From the NCBI GenBank assembly GCA_036186865.1, contig AP025048.1, positions 29,848,776-29,912,775 of the forward strand: a stretch of 64,000 nt of DNA, in the 5' to 3' direction. Of this stretch, positions 45,701-57,700 are shown piece after piece. The position numbers were made by a program, and so were the translations under genes. The notes beneath the pieces were generated by a model that did no database searches, was not told the origin of the DNA, and saw only the letters and a list, made by a program, of their open reading frames with translations. Origin of the DNA: Eustoma russellianum. Taxonomy: Eukaryota > Streptophyta > Magnoliopsida > Gentianales > Gentianaceae. Numbering within the stretch: position 1 is the first letter of the stretch; every line of letters begins with the position of its first letter.

Positions 45701-48700
45701 TCCACTCAACGCAGCTATAAATGTTATTCTCCTACACACCGACGTTTCTTTGTCACCGTGGATGTGTTTTTCCAGGAAACTGAATCTTACTTTCCCTCAC
45801 CACAAACAACTTTAACAAATTCTGACTCACATCTTCTTCTTGAAAACTCCACTACTATGAATACAAATGAACCACTACCAGGTCCACTTTTACCCGACAG
45901 TGGTTCAGGGGGAGATACATCCAGCCTGCCATCTTCATCTTCGGCCAGCCCACAGCCACCGCCGGCCAGCCCACAGCCGCCGGCGGCTAGACCACAGCCC
46001 AACTCACAATCTTCGTCTCCTAGTCCAATACGTCGACCTACACCACCAAATATAATCATATACTCACGAAAAAAACAAACTCAAATTGATAAAGACACTG
46101 ATATTTTTCCAGGATGCCAATCTCTGGAGCCGGTTCCTGCCCCTTGCAGTGAGGGGGATAGTTTTGAGGCTTCAACTGATTTGGATCTGCCAATTGCTTT
46201 GAGAAAAGGGAAAAGAGTATGTACCCAGCACCCCATTTCTAATTTTGTTTCGAACAGTAAGTTATCAACCAACTTTTCGGTGTTTAATGCAAAGCTATCT
46301 AACATACAAATTCCTAAGAATATTGATGAGGCACTCGCAGATAAGGATTGGAAGGCCGCGGTACAGGAGGAGTTGAGGGCGTTAGAGGAAAACCATACTT
46401 GGAATGTCGTGAAACTACCTCCAGGAAAGAGGCCAGTGGGGTGCAAATGGGTATTTTCAGTCAAATTCAATGCAGATGGAAGTGTCAGTAGATACAAGGC
46501 TCGATTGGTCGCTAAGGGCTTCACCCAGGTATCTGGTATAAATTACAATGAAACATTTGCTCCCGTAGCCAAGTTAAACACTGTAAGAATTCTTCTCTCC
46601 TTAGCAGCATGTCTTGACTGGCCCCTCCAATAATTAGATGTTAAAAATGCGTTTTTAAACGGTAATCTTCATGAGGAAGTATATATGGACTTACCACCCG
46701 GATATACTAAAGAAAGAAATGTGGTATGTAGATTGAAAAAATCATTGTACGGACTAAAACAGTCACCACGAGAATGGTTTGGAAAGTTCACTCAGGCTGT
46801 TAAAACCCAAGGATTCGAACAATCTCAGGCTGATCACACAATGTTTTATAAGCATACTTTGAAAGGGACTCGTGCTATTCTGATTGTTTATGTTGATGAT
46901 ATTATACTGACAGGAGATGCATATGATGAGATTGACTCACTAAAGAAGTATCTAAACAGCAGGTTTGAAATGAAGGATCTGGGTTCATTAAAATACTTCC
47001 TGGGCATGGAAGTTGCGCGCAACTCCTCAGGTATATCTATTTCTCAAAGAAAGTATGTGTTAGACTTGTTGCATGAAACAGGAATGTTAGGATGCCGACC
47101 AGCGGCCACTCCTACAGAGCCAAGCTTGAAATTGGATATTAATGGAGGTGAAGAGGTGAACCGAGAAAGGTATCAACGTCTTGTTGGTAAACTAATTTAC
47201 CTATCACACACTCGTCCAGACATTGCTTTTGCTGTGAATATGGTAAGTCAATTTATGTATTCTCCAAGAACACAACATTATGAAGCCGTGATTCGAATCC
47301 TAAGGTATCTAAAGGGGACTCCTGGTAAGGGTTTGTTCTTTGGAAAAAGGGGAGAAAGGAGCCTTAAAGTGTACACGGACGCGGACTGGGCAGGTTCATT
47401 GATTGACAGAAGGTCTACCTCGGGATATTGCACGTATGTCTGGGGAAATTTAGTCACTTGGCGGAGCAAAAAGCAAGCAGTGGTAGCCCCAAGTAGCGCG
47501 GAGGCCGAATTCCGAGCACTTGCGCATGGTATATGTGAAGGGTTATGGATTAAAAAGGTATTGAAAGAATTACATGTTATGTTTAATGGCTCAATAAATC
47601 TCTTTTGTGATAACAAAGCAGCGGTGAGCATCGCCCACAATCCAGTTCATCATGATCGCACTAAGAATGTTGAAGTGGATCGTCATTTTATTCGAGAAAA
47701 AATTGATGATGGAAGTTTTAGCATGATTTACATTCCCACCAAGCAACAAGTGGCGGACGTCTTGACTAAAGGGTTGCATAGGCCGGCCTTTGAGGAGTTA
47801 ATCAGCAAGCTTGGCATGAACAATATCTACATTCCAGCTTGAGGGGGAGTGTTGGAGTCAACAATCATCATTGAGGCCATTAAATGTCCATTATTGAGGA
47901 ATGACCGGTTGGGTCAATGGCCATTAAGGCCTATTGACTAGCTTTATTATAATAGCCATATTGATGAGGAGCTTCATTCTTGGAGTCAAAGCATTTACCA
48001 CATTTGTAAATGCATTGCTTGATTGTAGAGGCGTGATTATAGGAGTATTGTTAGCATTGTAATATTGAGGTTTTAAGGTGTATATTTCGGTTATAGGGGC
48101 AGCCGGTCAAGGGGGTGTTAAGTGCACTTAATGGTGCTTTATTTTTGTAGTAATGAGGGTGTCTTGTATTTAGTATAGAGGTTTGACCAATGTTGTATAA
48201 ACATACCTTGTAAAGCACATTCTCAAAAAGTAATGAAAAAGTGACCTTTTTCCTTCATTCTTTGCTCGGCCAATTGTTTCAACATGCACCTCTCATTCAT
48301 CGTTTCGCACTGTCTAACAGGTGCATCAGCAGATTGCCTTTGCACAAGTCCGTACTATCTTAACCTTTACTGTGTCTTCTCATCTATAGGAGCAACCCTA
48401 TCCTTTCTCCTTATATGTTTATTTTCTATTTTATCTTTTCTTGTATATTCACATATCTATCTTAACATTCTCATTTCTGTAACTCGCATTCTTTGTTTAT
48501 GCTCATAATTGACTGCCCAACATTCAGACACGTACAGCAGTACGGGTCTTACTACCATCCTGTAAAACTTTCTTTTAAGCTGTAAATGTACTTTCCTATC
48601 ACGAAGAAGGCCTAACGCACTACTCCACTTTAACCACCCCGCATATATTTGATGATTCACATCCTTATAAATTCCTCCATCTTTCAGTAGTGTAAATCCA

Positions 48701-51700
48701 AATACCTAAAATTCTCACTTATGTGAATCATTTGATCTCTCAACTTCACACAAGGTTCCAATGTCGTTGTTTTGTTGCTAAAATTAAATTTCATATACTA
48801 TGTCTTTTTTCGACTCAATTTGAAACTTTTTTCCTCCAGTGTCTTCCGTCAACATTCCAACTTAGCATTGACTATTCACTAGTGTCATTCACCAGCACAA
48901 TATCATTTGCTAATAACATGTCTCCGGAACTCTATCTTGAATATGTTGAGTGAGCATATTTATAAATAAAGCAAATATGAATGGACTTAATGTAGATCCT
49001 TGGTGTAAACCTACTGTAATAGAGAACTCTAAGTTTACTCCTCCCGGAGTCCTTATGTTTGTCATCGCGTTCTCATACATGTCTTTAATAATTTCTATAC
49101 ATGCTACTCTCCTAGCTTTCTTTTCAAGCACTCTATAGATGATCTCTCCTGGAACTTTACCATATTTCTTTTCCAAGTTAATGAAAATCATACGCAAATC
49201 CTATTCTTTCTCTCGATATCTCTCTGTTAATCTTTTCAAGAGATGAATAACCTCTATTATTGACCTTTCTGGCATAAATCCAAAATTGATTTTCATATAC
49301 ACTAGTCTATTTGCAAATTATTTCTCAATCATTTGCTCCTAGAGCTTCATTTTGTGCTCATTAAATTAATTCCTCCATAATTTACGCAATCTTGTACTTC
49401 TCCTTTGTTTTCATACAGAGGTATTAAAGTACTTTTCCTCCATTGCCCGGACATCCTTCATGTCTTCATAATGTTGTTTAAAAGATCTATGAACCACATA
49501 ATACTTTCTTTCCCTAGGCATTTCCAAACCTCAATTGGAATACCGCCTGGTTCAGTCGCTTTACTATTTTTATCTTTTTAAAAGCATATTCTACCTCTGC
49601 CAATCGAATTCACCTACTATATGTTATGTTTCTATCCTCTCCATAGTTATGTAACTCGCCCAATATGAGTTCATCTTCAACTAATTCATTAAAAAATTTC
49701 TTAAAGTATCTTTTCCATCTTTTATTACTCTTTCATCTGCTAAAATATTGCTATCTTCGTCATGAACGTATTTAACTTTAGTCAAATCTCTTGTCTTCCT
49801 TTCGCTCGCTCTAGCAAATTTATATACATCTTTTTCATATTCTTTCGTGTTCAACCGCTTATAAAAATCTTCAAATGCATTTGATTTGACTTCACTTATG
49901 GTCTGTTTAGATTCTTTCTTAGCAAGTCTATTTTTTTAATTCTCTTGATTCATGCAAAGTTGAAGTGTCTTATAACTAGTTTCCTGTAAATTCTTCTATT
50001 TTTTTTATCTTTACCGCTACATCCTCTCACACTTCACTTGCATCACTGCTTGAATTTATTAAGACTTCTTGATCTAATACTATTTTCCTAAAATATGCTT
50101 GTTTAGCTTCTTTCAAATTCTACCATTTTAATCTTGTGTTCTATAGACATTTTGTTTTCTCAATTTTCTATGCCGGATACGAACATCTAACACTACAAGA
50201 TGGTTTTACATTGTTAAACTTTCTTCTGGAGTCATCTTACAGTCCTCACAAGATCTTCTATCTTTCATACGTGTCATGAAATAGCCTATCTGCGACTTAT
50301 TTGGTCTACTATTGAGTGTAATCAAGTGTTCATCTCACTTTTTGAAAAAAAATGTATTAGTCACTATAAGTTATACGTTTTCTGAATATAAAATTGATTT
50401 CTTTTTTCATCGTTCGTGTTTCCAAAACCAAATCCATCATGTACCTCATTGTAATCCTTATTCTCTTTGCCTACATGTCTATTTAAATCTCTTCGTATAA
50501 AGATCTTCTCAGCTATTAGAATTTCATGCATTATGTCTTCTAAATCTCTCAAAATTGAACCTTCATAACCATCTAAACCCATATGAGAAGCATATACACT
50601 AATAATTGTAGAAAATAATAGTTAGTTAAACTTATATTTTTTATGTAATAAGTAGCAGTCTCCATCAACCTTTCTCTGTGATGTACTGCCATATACTAGC
50701 CGTTACTAGCCGTTGGGCATTTAGGTGAGATACCATGTATATATTAGATTACTTGACATTGTACATAATACTAAGAAATGAATTCTGAAGCTAAGAGCTT
50801 CTATTCTTCTTTTGCTGGTCTTATTAATTGTTTACTACACTTCAGTCAAGAACTTCTATATGGTATCAGAGCCAAGGTTGCTCCATTGCTAAATACGTTC
50901 ATCTCCTCACTATCAAAGAAATCAAGACAATCATAACAAGAGCAACTGCAAATTTTCTGGGCAAGTATTATCAAGACTGTTGTGAGGAGGCAAAGTTTCC
51001 AGCAAAGTCTTCTAAATATTCAATTAAGGCCATTACGATTTGAAGAGTGAAGTTCTTTGTAAAAGGACTTTGAAAAATGAAATCCTCTGAAAAAGGCCAG
51101 AAAGCATCGAAGAAGACAAGGTTCAAGAAGAAGAAAGAGAATATTGTTTTTCTGTTCTCCATGAAATTTTTCATGAAATTAAACGTGTAAAAACAAAGGA
51201 AAAAACTTGTGAAACTGTGTGCCCATCATTTTTAAGGAAAATAATCTGCAAGCCCACGTGATTGGCAAACTTACACGTACAATTTTATTACATGCACGCC
51301 GCTCCTCTGCCCAATCCCATAACGACACGCGTCTTCTTATACCACTTGGTTGTGCAATTTCTTGTCATCGATCTCATCACTCTCTTATCACATTTATTGG
51401 TTTCTCTTCTTACTCTTGTACGAAACTTCTTCATTACTCCCTTCCACCTTCTCTTACTACCTCACTTCAAAATCTTCCCGCTACTATACCCTCCATCCGT
51501 ATTCTTCGTTTCCTCAAACCTTCAACACCTTCAACACTCAAACCTTCAATACCTTCTGCATGGCTGACCAAACCAGTGAAATAACCTCAGCAAGTGACAA
51601 ATCTTCCACCTCTGCCACTGGATCTATTGTAGACTCCACACCCGTTACCATTACAAACCAAAGGCTGATAGGTAACAATTATCTACCATGGAGTAGAGTC

Positions 51701-54700
51701 GTAGAGCTCTTTATCACAGGAAGGGGAAAGAAAGAGTATTTATCCGGGAAAATGGTTGTTCCAGCTGAGACCAGTGAGAAATATGCTGTTTGGGAGGCTG
51801 AGAATTCGATGATAATGTCTTGGCTTCTGGGGTCGATGATTCCAGAGGTAAGTAATACATTCATGCTTTACTCAACTGCTGCTGAAATTTGGGAGGCTGC
51901 TAGAGAGATGTACTCTAAACGAGATAATATCTATGAGTTATATGAGCTTGAGGCTCAGTTGAGAGATATCAAACAAGGAGACCAAACGGTAAGCAAGTTT
52001 TTCAGTACTATGTCCCAGATCTGGCAGCAGATTGATTCGTTAGGAACATATAAATGGACATGCAATGCAGATGAGAAACTATTCAGGACCATTAAGGATA
52101 CAAAACGCATATTTGGCTTCTTGTCTGGACTTCACAAGGACTTTGACGCTGTTAGAAGCAGGATTCTTGGAACAAAGCCACTGCATGCCATGAACTCTGT
52201 GTTCTCTGAAGTCAGACAAGAAGAAAGCCGGTTGAAAGTTATGATGGGCTCTAGTTCTAGTGTTACATCTGAATCATCTGCCCTTGTCTCTCAGGTGAAT
52301 GATTAGGACAAAGATAAAAATGCATGTCTAGCTTCAAAAAGATCTGGCCAAAGTGAGTACAAAAAGAAGTATTGTAGGTATTGTCAAAGGACGGGTCATG
52401 TGGTTGAGGAATGCTACAGGCGTCCAGGATCTAAGGTCAAACCTCCTCCATCATTCTACAGATTTAACAACAACTTGAGGCAGAACTCTTCTGGAAAAGC
52501 AGATTCAAGTGGGTCATGGAGATCCGAATCTGAGCCGTGGAAGGGATCTAAACCGGAGCCTTGGAAGCCTCCTATGAGAGCAGCTGTTGCTGATGCATCT
52601 CAGACAGATGTCCCTGAGCTTACATTCACTCAGCCTCAGCTGGATGCTGTTCTGAAAGTCTTGCAGAGTCAAAGGGCTCAGGTTAATTCTGGTCAAATCA
52701 AGGCTACCATGGCTAGTGCAGGTAAAGGAGGTAAAGAAATGTCATGGGTTGTTGACTCTGGTGCAACTCATCACATGACATTTAACAAATCTTTACTGAG
52801 TGCTTTTAAACCATCTTATGATCCTAGGAAAGTTAAGGTAGCAAATGGTCATAGTACAGATATTCTAGGTCAAGGTGATGTCTGTTTGACAGAGAGGTTA
52901 TATCTGAAAAATGTTCTTTATGTTCCTTCTCTTGATTGCAATCTTATCTCAGTAAGACAACTTATGCTTGATAATGAGTGTAACCGTTTTCTCTCCATCT
53001 AAGTGCTATTTTTTGCCCTCTTCTTCTTGCTTCCAGGAGAAAGCTATGAAGGAGGTGGTTTTGAAGGAGAGGATTGGATGTGCTAGTCATCATGATGGAT
53101 TATTTCTTTTGACAACTTCTGAATCAAGACCTGAAGATCATTTTGTAGGTTGTTCTAGTATTTATTCTAGCATGAACAAAGTGACTGTTCCTAGAATAGA
53201 TAATATGTCTTCTAGAATGAACCTTATTTTGTTATGGCATAAACGATTGGGGCACCCAAGTTTTTTGTATCTCAGGAAGATCAAACCTGAGCTATTTAAT
53301 GGTATCAGTCTGAATTGTTTGAAATGTGATACGTGTCTGTATGCTAAACAAACCAGAGTTTCTTATCCTGCTAAGTTGTATAAGGAAAGTAAACCTTTTA
53401 ATTTGGTACACTCTGATATCTGGGGACCCTCTAGAGTTCTAAATGTAAATGGTAGTAAATGGTTTGTTATATTTGTAGATGATCACACACGTGTCACATG
53501 GATATACTTGATGAACCATAAATCTGAGTTCTCTACTATTCTCAGAATGTTTGTGAATCTGATCCAAAATTAGTTCAATGAAGTCATCAAGACTTTGAGA
53601 TCTGATAACGGGAGCGAGTATTTAGACAAGGATGTTAAATCATTCTTGGCTGAGAAAGGAATACCGCATCAAACTTCTAATGTTTATACTCCTCAGCAAA
53701 ATGGAGTCGCTGAGAGAAAACATCGACACATATTGGGAGTTGCTAGATCTCTAATGTTCTCTATGAATGTTCCAAAGTATCTTTGGGGAGAGGCAGTTCT
53801 TACTACTACCTATATGATTAACAGAACCCCGTCTAGGGTACTGGAGTATATCAGTCCAAAACAAAAATCACTCAGTATTTATTCTCATTGTCTTTTGCTT
53901 CTTGAATTACCTTTTAAGATATTTGGCTGTACTGCATTTGTGTACTTACAGTTGCCAAGCAAAGGGAAACTGGACAGGAGGTTCATCAAGTGTATGTTTA
54001 TTGGGTATGCTGGAACTCAAAAAGGGTACAAGTGTTTCTGTCCAGAAACCAGAAAAATTTACACTACACTTGATGTGTATTTTGATGAGGAAACACCTTT
54101 CTATAAGACTAACTGCCTGTCTGATTCTCAGGAGGTTGAACAAGTTAATTTTTGGAGTATTATTGATGTCTCACATGTAGGAAACCAGCCTCCTGAAGTC
54201 ACCCCATCGCAGGAGGAAAGACGGGGAACACAAAATGAAGGCACAAGTATGGGGACAGAGCCAACTATGGAACATCAAATAAGGATACCACAACCAATTA
54301 CACAGGTATATTCTAGGAGGAAAAACCAAGTAAGTGAGCTGTCTACTAGTGAAACTCTTTTACCTCAAATGTCTAATGATTCAAAATTACCCATAGCACT
54401 CAGAAAAGGGACACGGGAGTGTACCAAGTATACCACTCCTAAACTCAAAGACTTTCACCTGTTGAAGTCTAAAGCTTTTTCTACTCACCATCCTCTATGT
54501 AAGTATGTTTCCTATGACAAGTTATCTACTGACTTTAGAACCTTTACAACTAATATTGATAATCATGCTATTCCTTCTTCTATTGATGAAGCCCTACACC
54601 ATGAACAGTGGAAACGGGCAGTAGAGGAGGAAATGTATGCTCTAATCAAAAATGATACATGGGAAATTGTTCCACTACCCAAACATCACAAACCTGTGGG

Positions 54701-57700
54701 ATGTAAATGGGTATTTTCACTAAAGTTTTATTCTGATGGTACCCTTAATAGGTACAAAGCTAGACTAGTTGCTAAAGGTTTTTCACAATCCTATGGTATA
54801 GATTATTTGGAAACGTTTGCACCGGTTGCTAAATTGAATACAGTCAGGATCATCTTCTCCATAGCAATTAATCTTGATTGGCCACTGTTTCAGTTGGACA
54901 TTAAGAATGCTTTCCTTAATGGGGACCTAAAAGAACAAGTTTTCATGAATATCCCTCCTGGTTACAACTCAGCGTATAATACAGGTATGGTTTGTAAACT
55001 GAAAAAGGCTATTTATGGGTTGAAGCAATCACCAAGGGCTTGGTTTTCAAAGTTTACACAAGTACTTCTTCAGTATGGTTTTAGACAAGCACAAAGTGAT
55101 CACACTCTTTTTGTATTTACTTCAGATAGAATACTTACTATCCTTATTGTATACGTTGATGACATAATATTAACAGGTAATTGTACAGACAACATATCTA
55201 AAGTTAAACAGCACTTGTCTACTGTATTTGAGGTGAAAGACTTAGGCTCACTCAGATATTTCCTTGGTATGGAAGTAGGGAGAAATAAGCAAGGTATGGT
55301 TATTTCACAACGCAAATATGTCTTGGATCTCCTTCAGGAAATAGGTATGCTAGGATGCAAACCAGTCTCCACTCCATTAGAACCTGGTTTTAATACCATG
55401 AATGACTCTGGTACTGCACTGGTTGATATTGACTCATATCAAAAACTAGTTGGTAAATTGATCTATTTATCACATACACGTCCTGATATCTGTTATTCAA
55501 TAAGCTATGTTAGTCAATTTATGCATTCACCTACTAACATTCATCTTCAAGCTGTGATAAGAATTTTAAGGTACTTGAAAGGTGCACCTGGACAAGGGTT
55601 ATTCTTTGAAAAACATGAGGACAGAACTATACAAGTGTATACTGACGCTGACTGGGGAGGATCAAAGAAGGATATGAGGTCAACATCAGGATATGGCACA
55701 TTCTTATGGGGAAATTTGATCACTTGGAGAAGTAAAAAACAAACTGTAGTTGCTAGAAGCAATGCTGAGGCAGAATTACGGGCTTTAGCTCTAGGATTGT
55801 GTGAAGGCTTATGGGTTAAACGCGTTCTTAAGGATTTACATCAAGATTCCCTTGCATCTCCAATTATGGTCTTCTGTGATAATATTTCAGCTATTCACAT
55901 GGCTGAGAATCCAAGTCATCATGACAAGTCCAAGCATGTTGAGATTGACAGACATTTTATTCGGGAGAAAATAGAAGATAAATCTCTCTACATTCGACAT
56001 GTTCCATCGAGTGAACAAATGGCTGACATATTTACTAAATCTGTTTCACCAGGATTATTCAATAAGTTAGTATCCAAGCTTGGATGTAAAAATGTGTATG
56101 CCAAGCTTGAGGGGAGTGTAGAAAATAATAGTTAGTTAAACTTATATTTTTTATGTAATAAGTAGCAGTCTCCATCAACCTTTCTCTGTGATGTACTGCC
56201 ATATACTAGCCGTTACTAGCCGTTGGGCATTTAGGTGAGATACTATGTATATATTAGATTACTTGACATTGTACATAATACTAAGAAATGAATTCTGAAG
56301 CTAAGAGCTTCTATTCTTCTTTTGCTGGTCTTATTAATTGTTTACTACACTTCAGTCAAGAACTTCTATAATAATATCGATTGTTTGTCTTACAAACACC
56401 AACTTAACGCTATCATGCTAAAATACTACCACTAAAATTATTTCCGTTGCCTCCCCCTTTCCCATATGCAATTCCGCTATCCCTCTCTGCGATTTCGACA
56501 TCGTTATCCACCATCTTCTTCTCCTCTCTCACACCACCATTCTAGCCGCCGCCCCCTCCACCATCATTCTCGTCGCCCCTCCTCTCTAAACATCTTTGTG
56601 ATCCTCTTTTCTCTTCAATTTTCTCTCTTTTTTTCCATTCAAGATAGAATGGCTTCGCAGTCTATCTTGGAAACAACTTAATTTCTTGGTGTTCGAAAAA
56701 CCAACCAACTGTGCACCAATGATTAATCAAAAGTGAGCATAAGGCCATGGCTAATGCTACTGCTGAACTTATTTGGTTGAAATTTCTTTTGTGTGAGCTT
56801 ACCGTTCTTCCTAATCTTCCTCCAGTACTGTGGTGTGATAATGTTGGGGCTATTTACATGTCTGCTAATCCCGTGTTTCATGCTTGCAGCAAGCATATAG
56901 AGCTGGATTTTCACTTTGTACGTGAACAGGTTGCTTCTGGTGCTATTAGTGTCCGGTTCATTTCTAGTGGGGACCAAGTTTCTGATGTAATGACTAAAAC
57001 TCTTCCTTTGTCTTTGTTTTATCGCCACTGTTCCAAGCTTCTCCTTTGTCCTAAACCTGGCTTCAGCTTGCAGGGGGTGGTACAGGAATAAGGATAAGCT
57101 TTATATAGTTACAGAAAGATGACTTTTGTTATGTTTGAATTCCTAACAACTTAGATTCTGCTGTAACGACCTGTGTTTAACAACCGTTGCACCTATCCTT
57201 ATGCTGTGTATATAAACAGTGAAGATCTTAATGAGAAATGTACAAGCTATCATTTTACTCAAACTATTCTCCTTTATTTACATCCCCAACATACTAGCTT
57301 TAAAATTCCTCTGCAGTCAATTGAAAAGCATTCAGAAGAAATCAATGTAATTGAAGTCAAGCTCACCTTACTCAAGGTCTGATGCTGCCACATATAGTAC
57401 ATGGCAGTAGACAGTGAACAAAATCTTCTGAAAGAAAACATCTTTCATAATGAAAAAAAAAATAAAAGAAATTTGATGAGGAGAAAAGAAAGAACACTAA
57501 CGACCTTCAGTTTGTGAAATCGCAAAAAATTATACGACAATATTCAATTGCTACTGCTCATACAAGTAAATAGAAAATCATAAAATTTCGAGTTGTATCC
57601 TATTGGTACCTAAGACAGATCCAAGATAATAATTAGGAGGAAATCAAAAACTATATATTCATGAATTCCAACAAATTCTGATAGACTTACAATCTATAAA

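Larger units (their letters stand above)
43798..48281 (+). mobile_element. Ty1/copia element D, gag-deleted
   Basis: LTRs of 432 bp at 43798-44229 and 47850-48281 and an exact duplication acatg (43793-43797, 48282-48286). The primer site is TGATATCAGAGC at 44230 and the polypurine tract gagggggag is before the 3' LTR. LTRs differ at about seven positions (under 2 percent). At 4.5 kb it is short because gag, including the zinc knuckle, is absent. pol is nearly intact, with a single in-frame TAA. It interrupts the 3' part of the LINE. Confidence 0.96.
50607..56370 (+). mobile_element. Ty1/copia element E (youngest)
   Basis: LTRs of 254 bp at 50607-50860 and 56117-56370 that differ at one position (gataccatg/gatactatg), with an exact duplication ataat (50602-50606, 56371-56375). 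The primer site TGGTATCAGAGCC is at 50861. It is inserted in the endonuclease of the LINE. gag and pol are full length with three lesions: TAG at 52304-52306, a frameshift near 52980, and TAG at 53571-53573. Closely related to element A in all coding parts. Confidence 0.97.
43561..56430 (-). mobile_element. 5'-truncated LINE (non-LTR retrotransposon)
   Basis: One minus-strand LINE in three pieces. The endonuclease begins at about 56400-56371 (IISVYASHMG) and resumes after element E at 50601 (LDGYEGSILRDLEDIMHEI, then DLNRHVGKENKDYNEVHDGF). RT motifs: GGVNLEFSITVGLHQGSTLS and FIFALFINMLT (49197-48910). The C-terminal segment RPVLLYVSECWAVNYEHKQR is at 48660-48457. After element D it resumes at 43797 with TWERETKE-like and TYMTIGEHMVTDRAYW, matching the usual LINE C-terminal tail. 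Frames are broken throughout. The 5' part of the endonuclease is missing. Confidence 0.85.
41458..57282 (+). mobile_element. Ty1/copia element F, outer shell of the nest
   Basis: 5' LTR 41458-41645 and 3' LTR 57078-57282 share gttatgtttgaattcctaac, aacttagattctg and aacagtgaagatc...aatgagaaat. Exact duplications tcccc (41453-41457 and 57283-57287) prove they belong to one insertion. TGGTATCAGAGCT at 41646 is the primer site. The interior is split: gag and protease relics at 41690-42850 and RNase H at 56690-57091. The integrase/RT middle is missing and a LINE carrying copia D and E occupies the space. It lies in intron 3 of the DUF2358 gene, opposite in orientation to that gene. Confidence 0.9.

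Noticed and set aside
48282..50601. Possibility that the LINE peptides belong to a host gene inserted in F.
   Set aside because: GLHQGSTLSPFIFAL and the RPVLLYVSECW segment are standard non-LTR RT motifs, and the frames are heavily broken.
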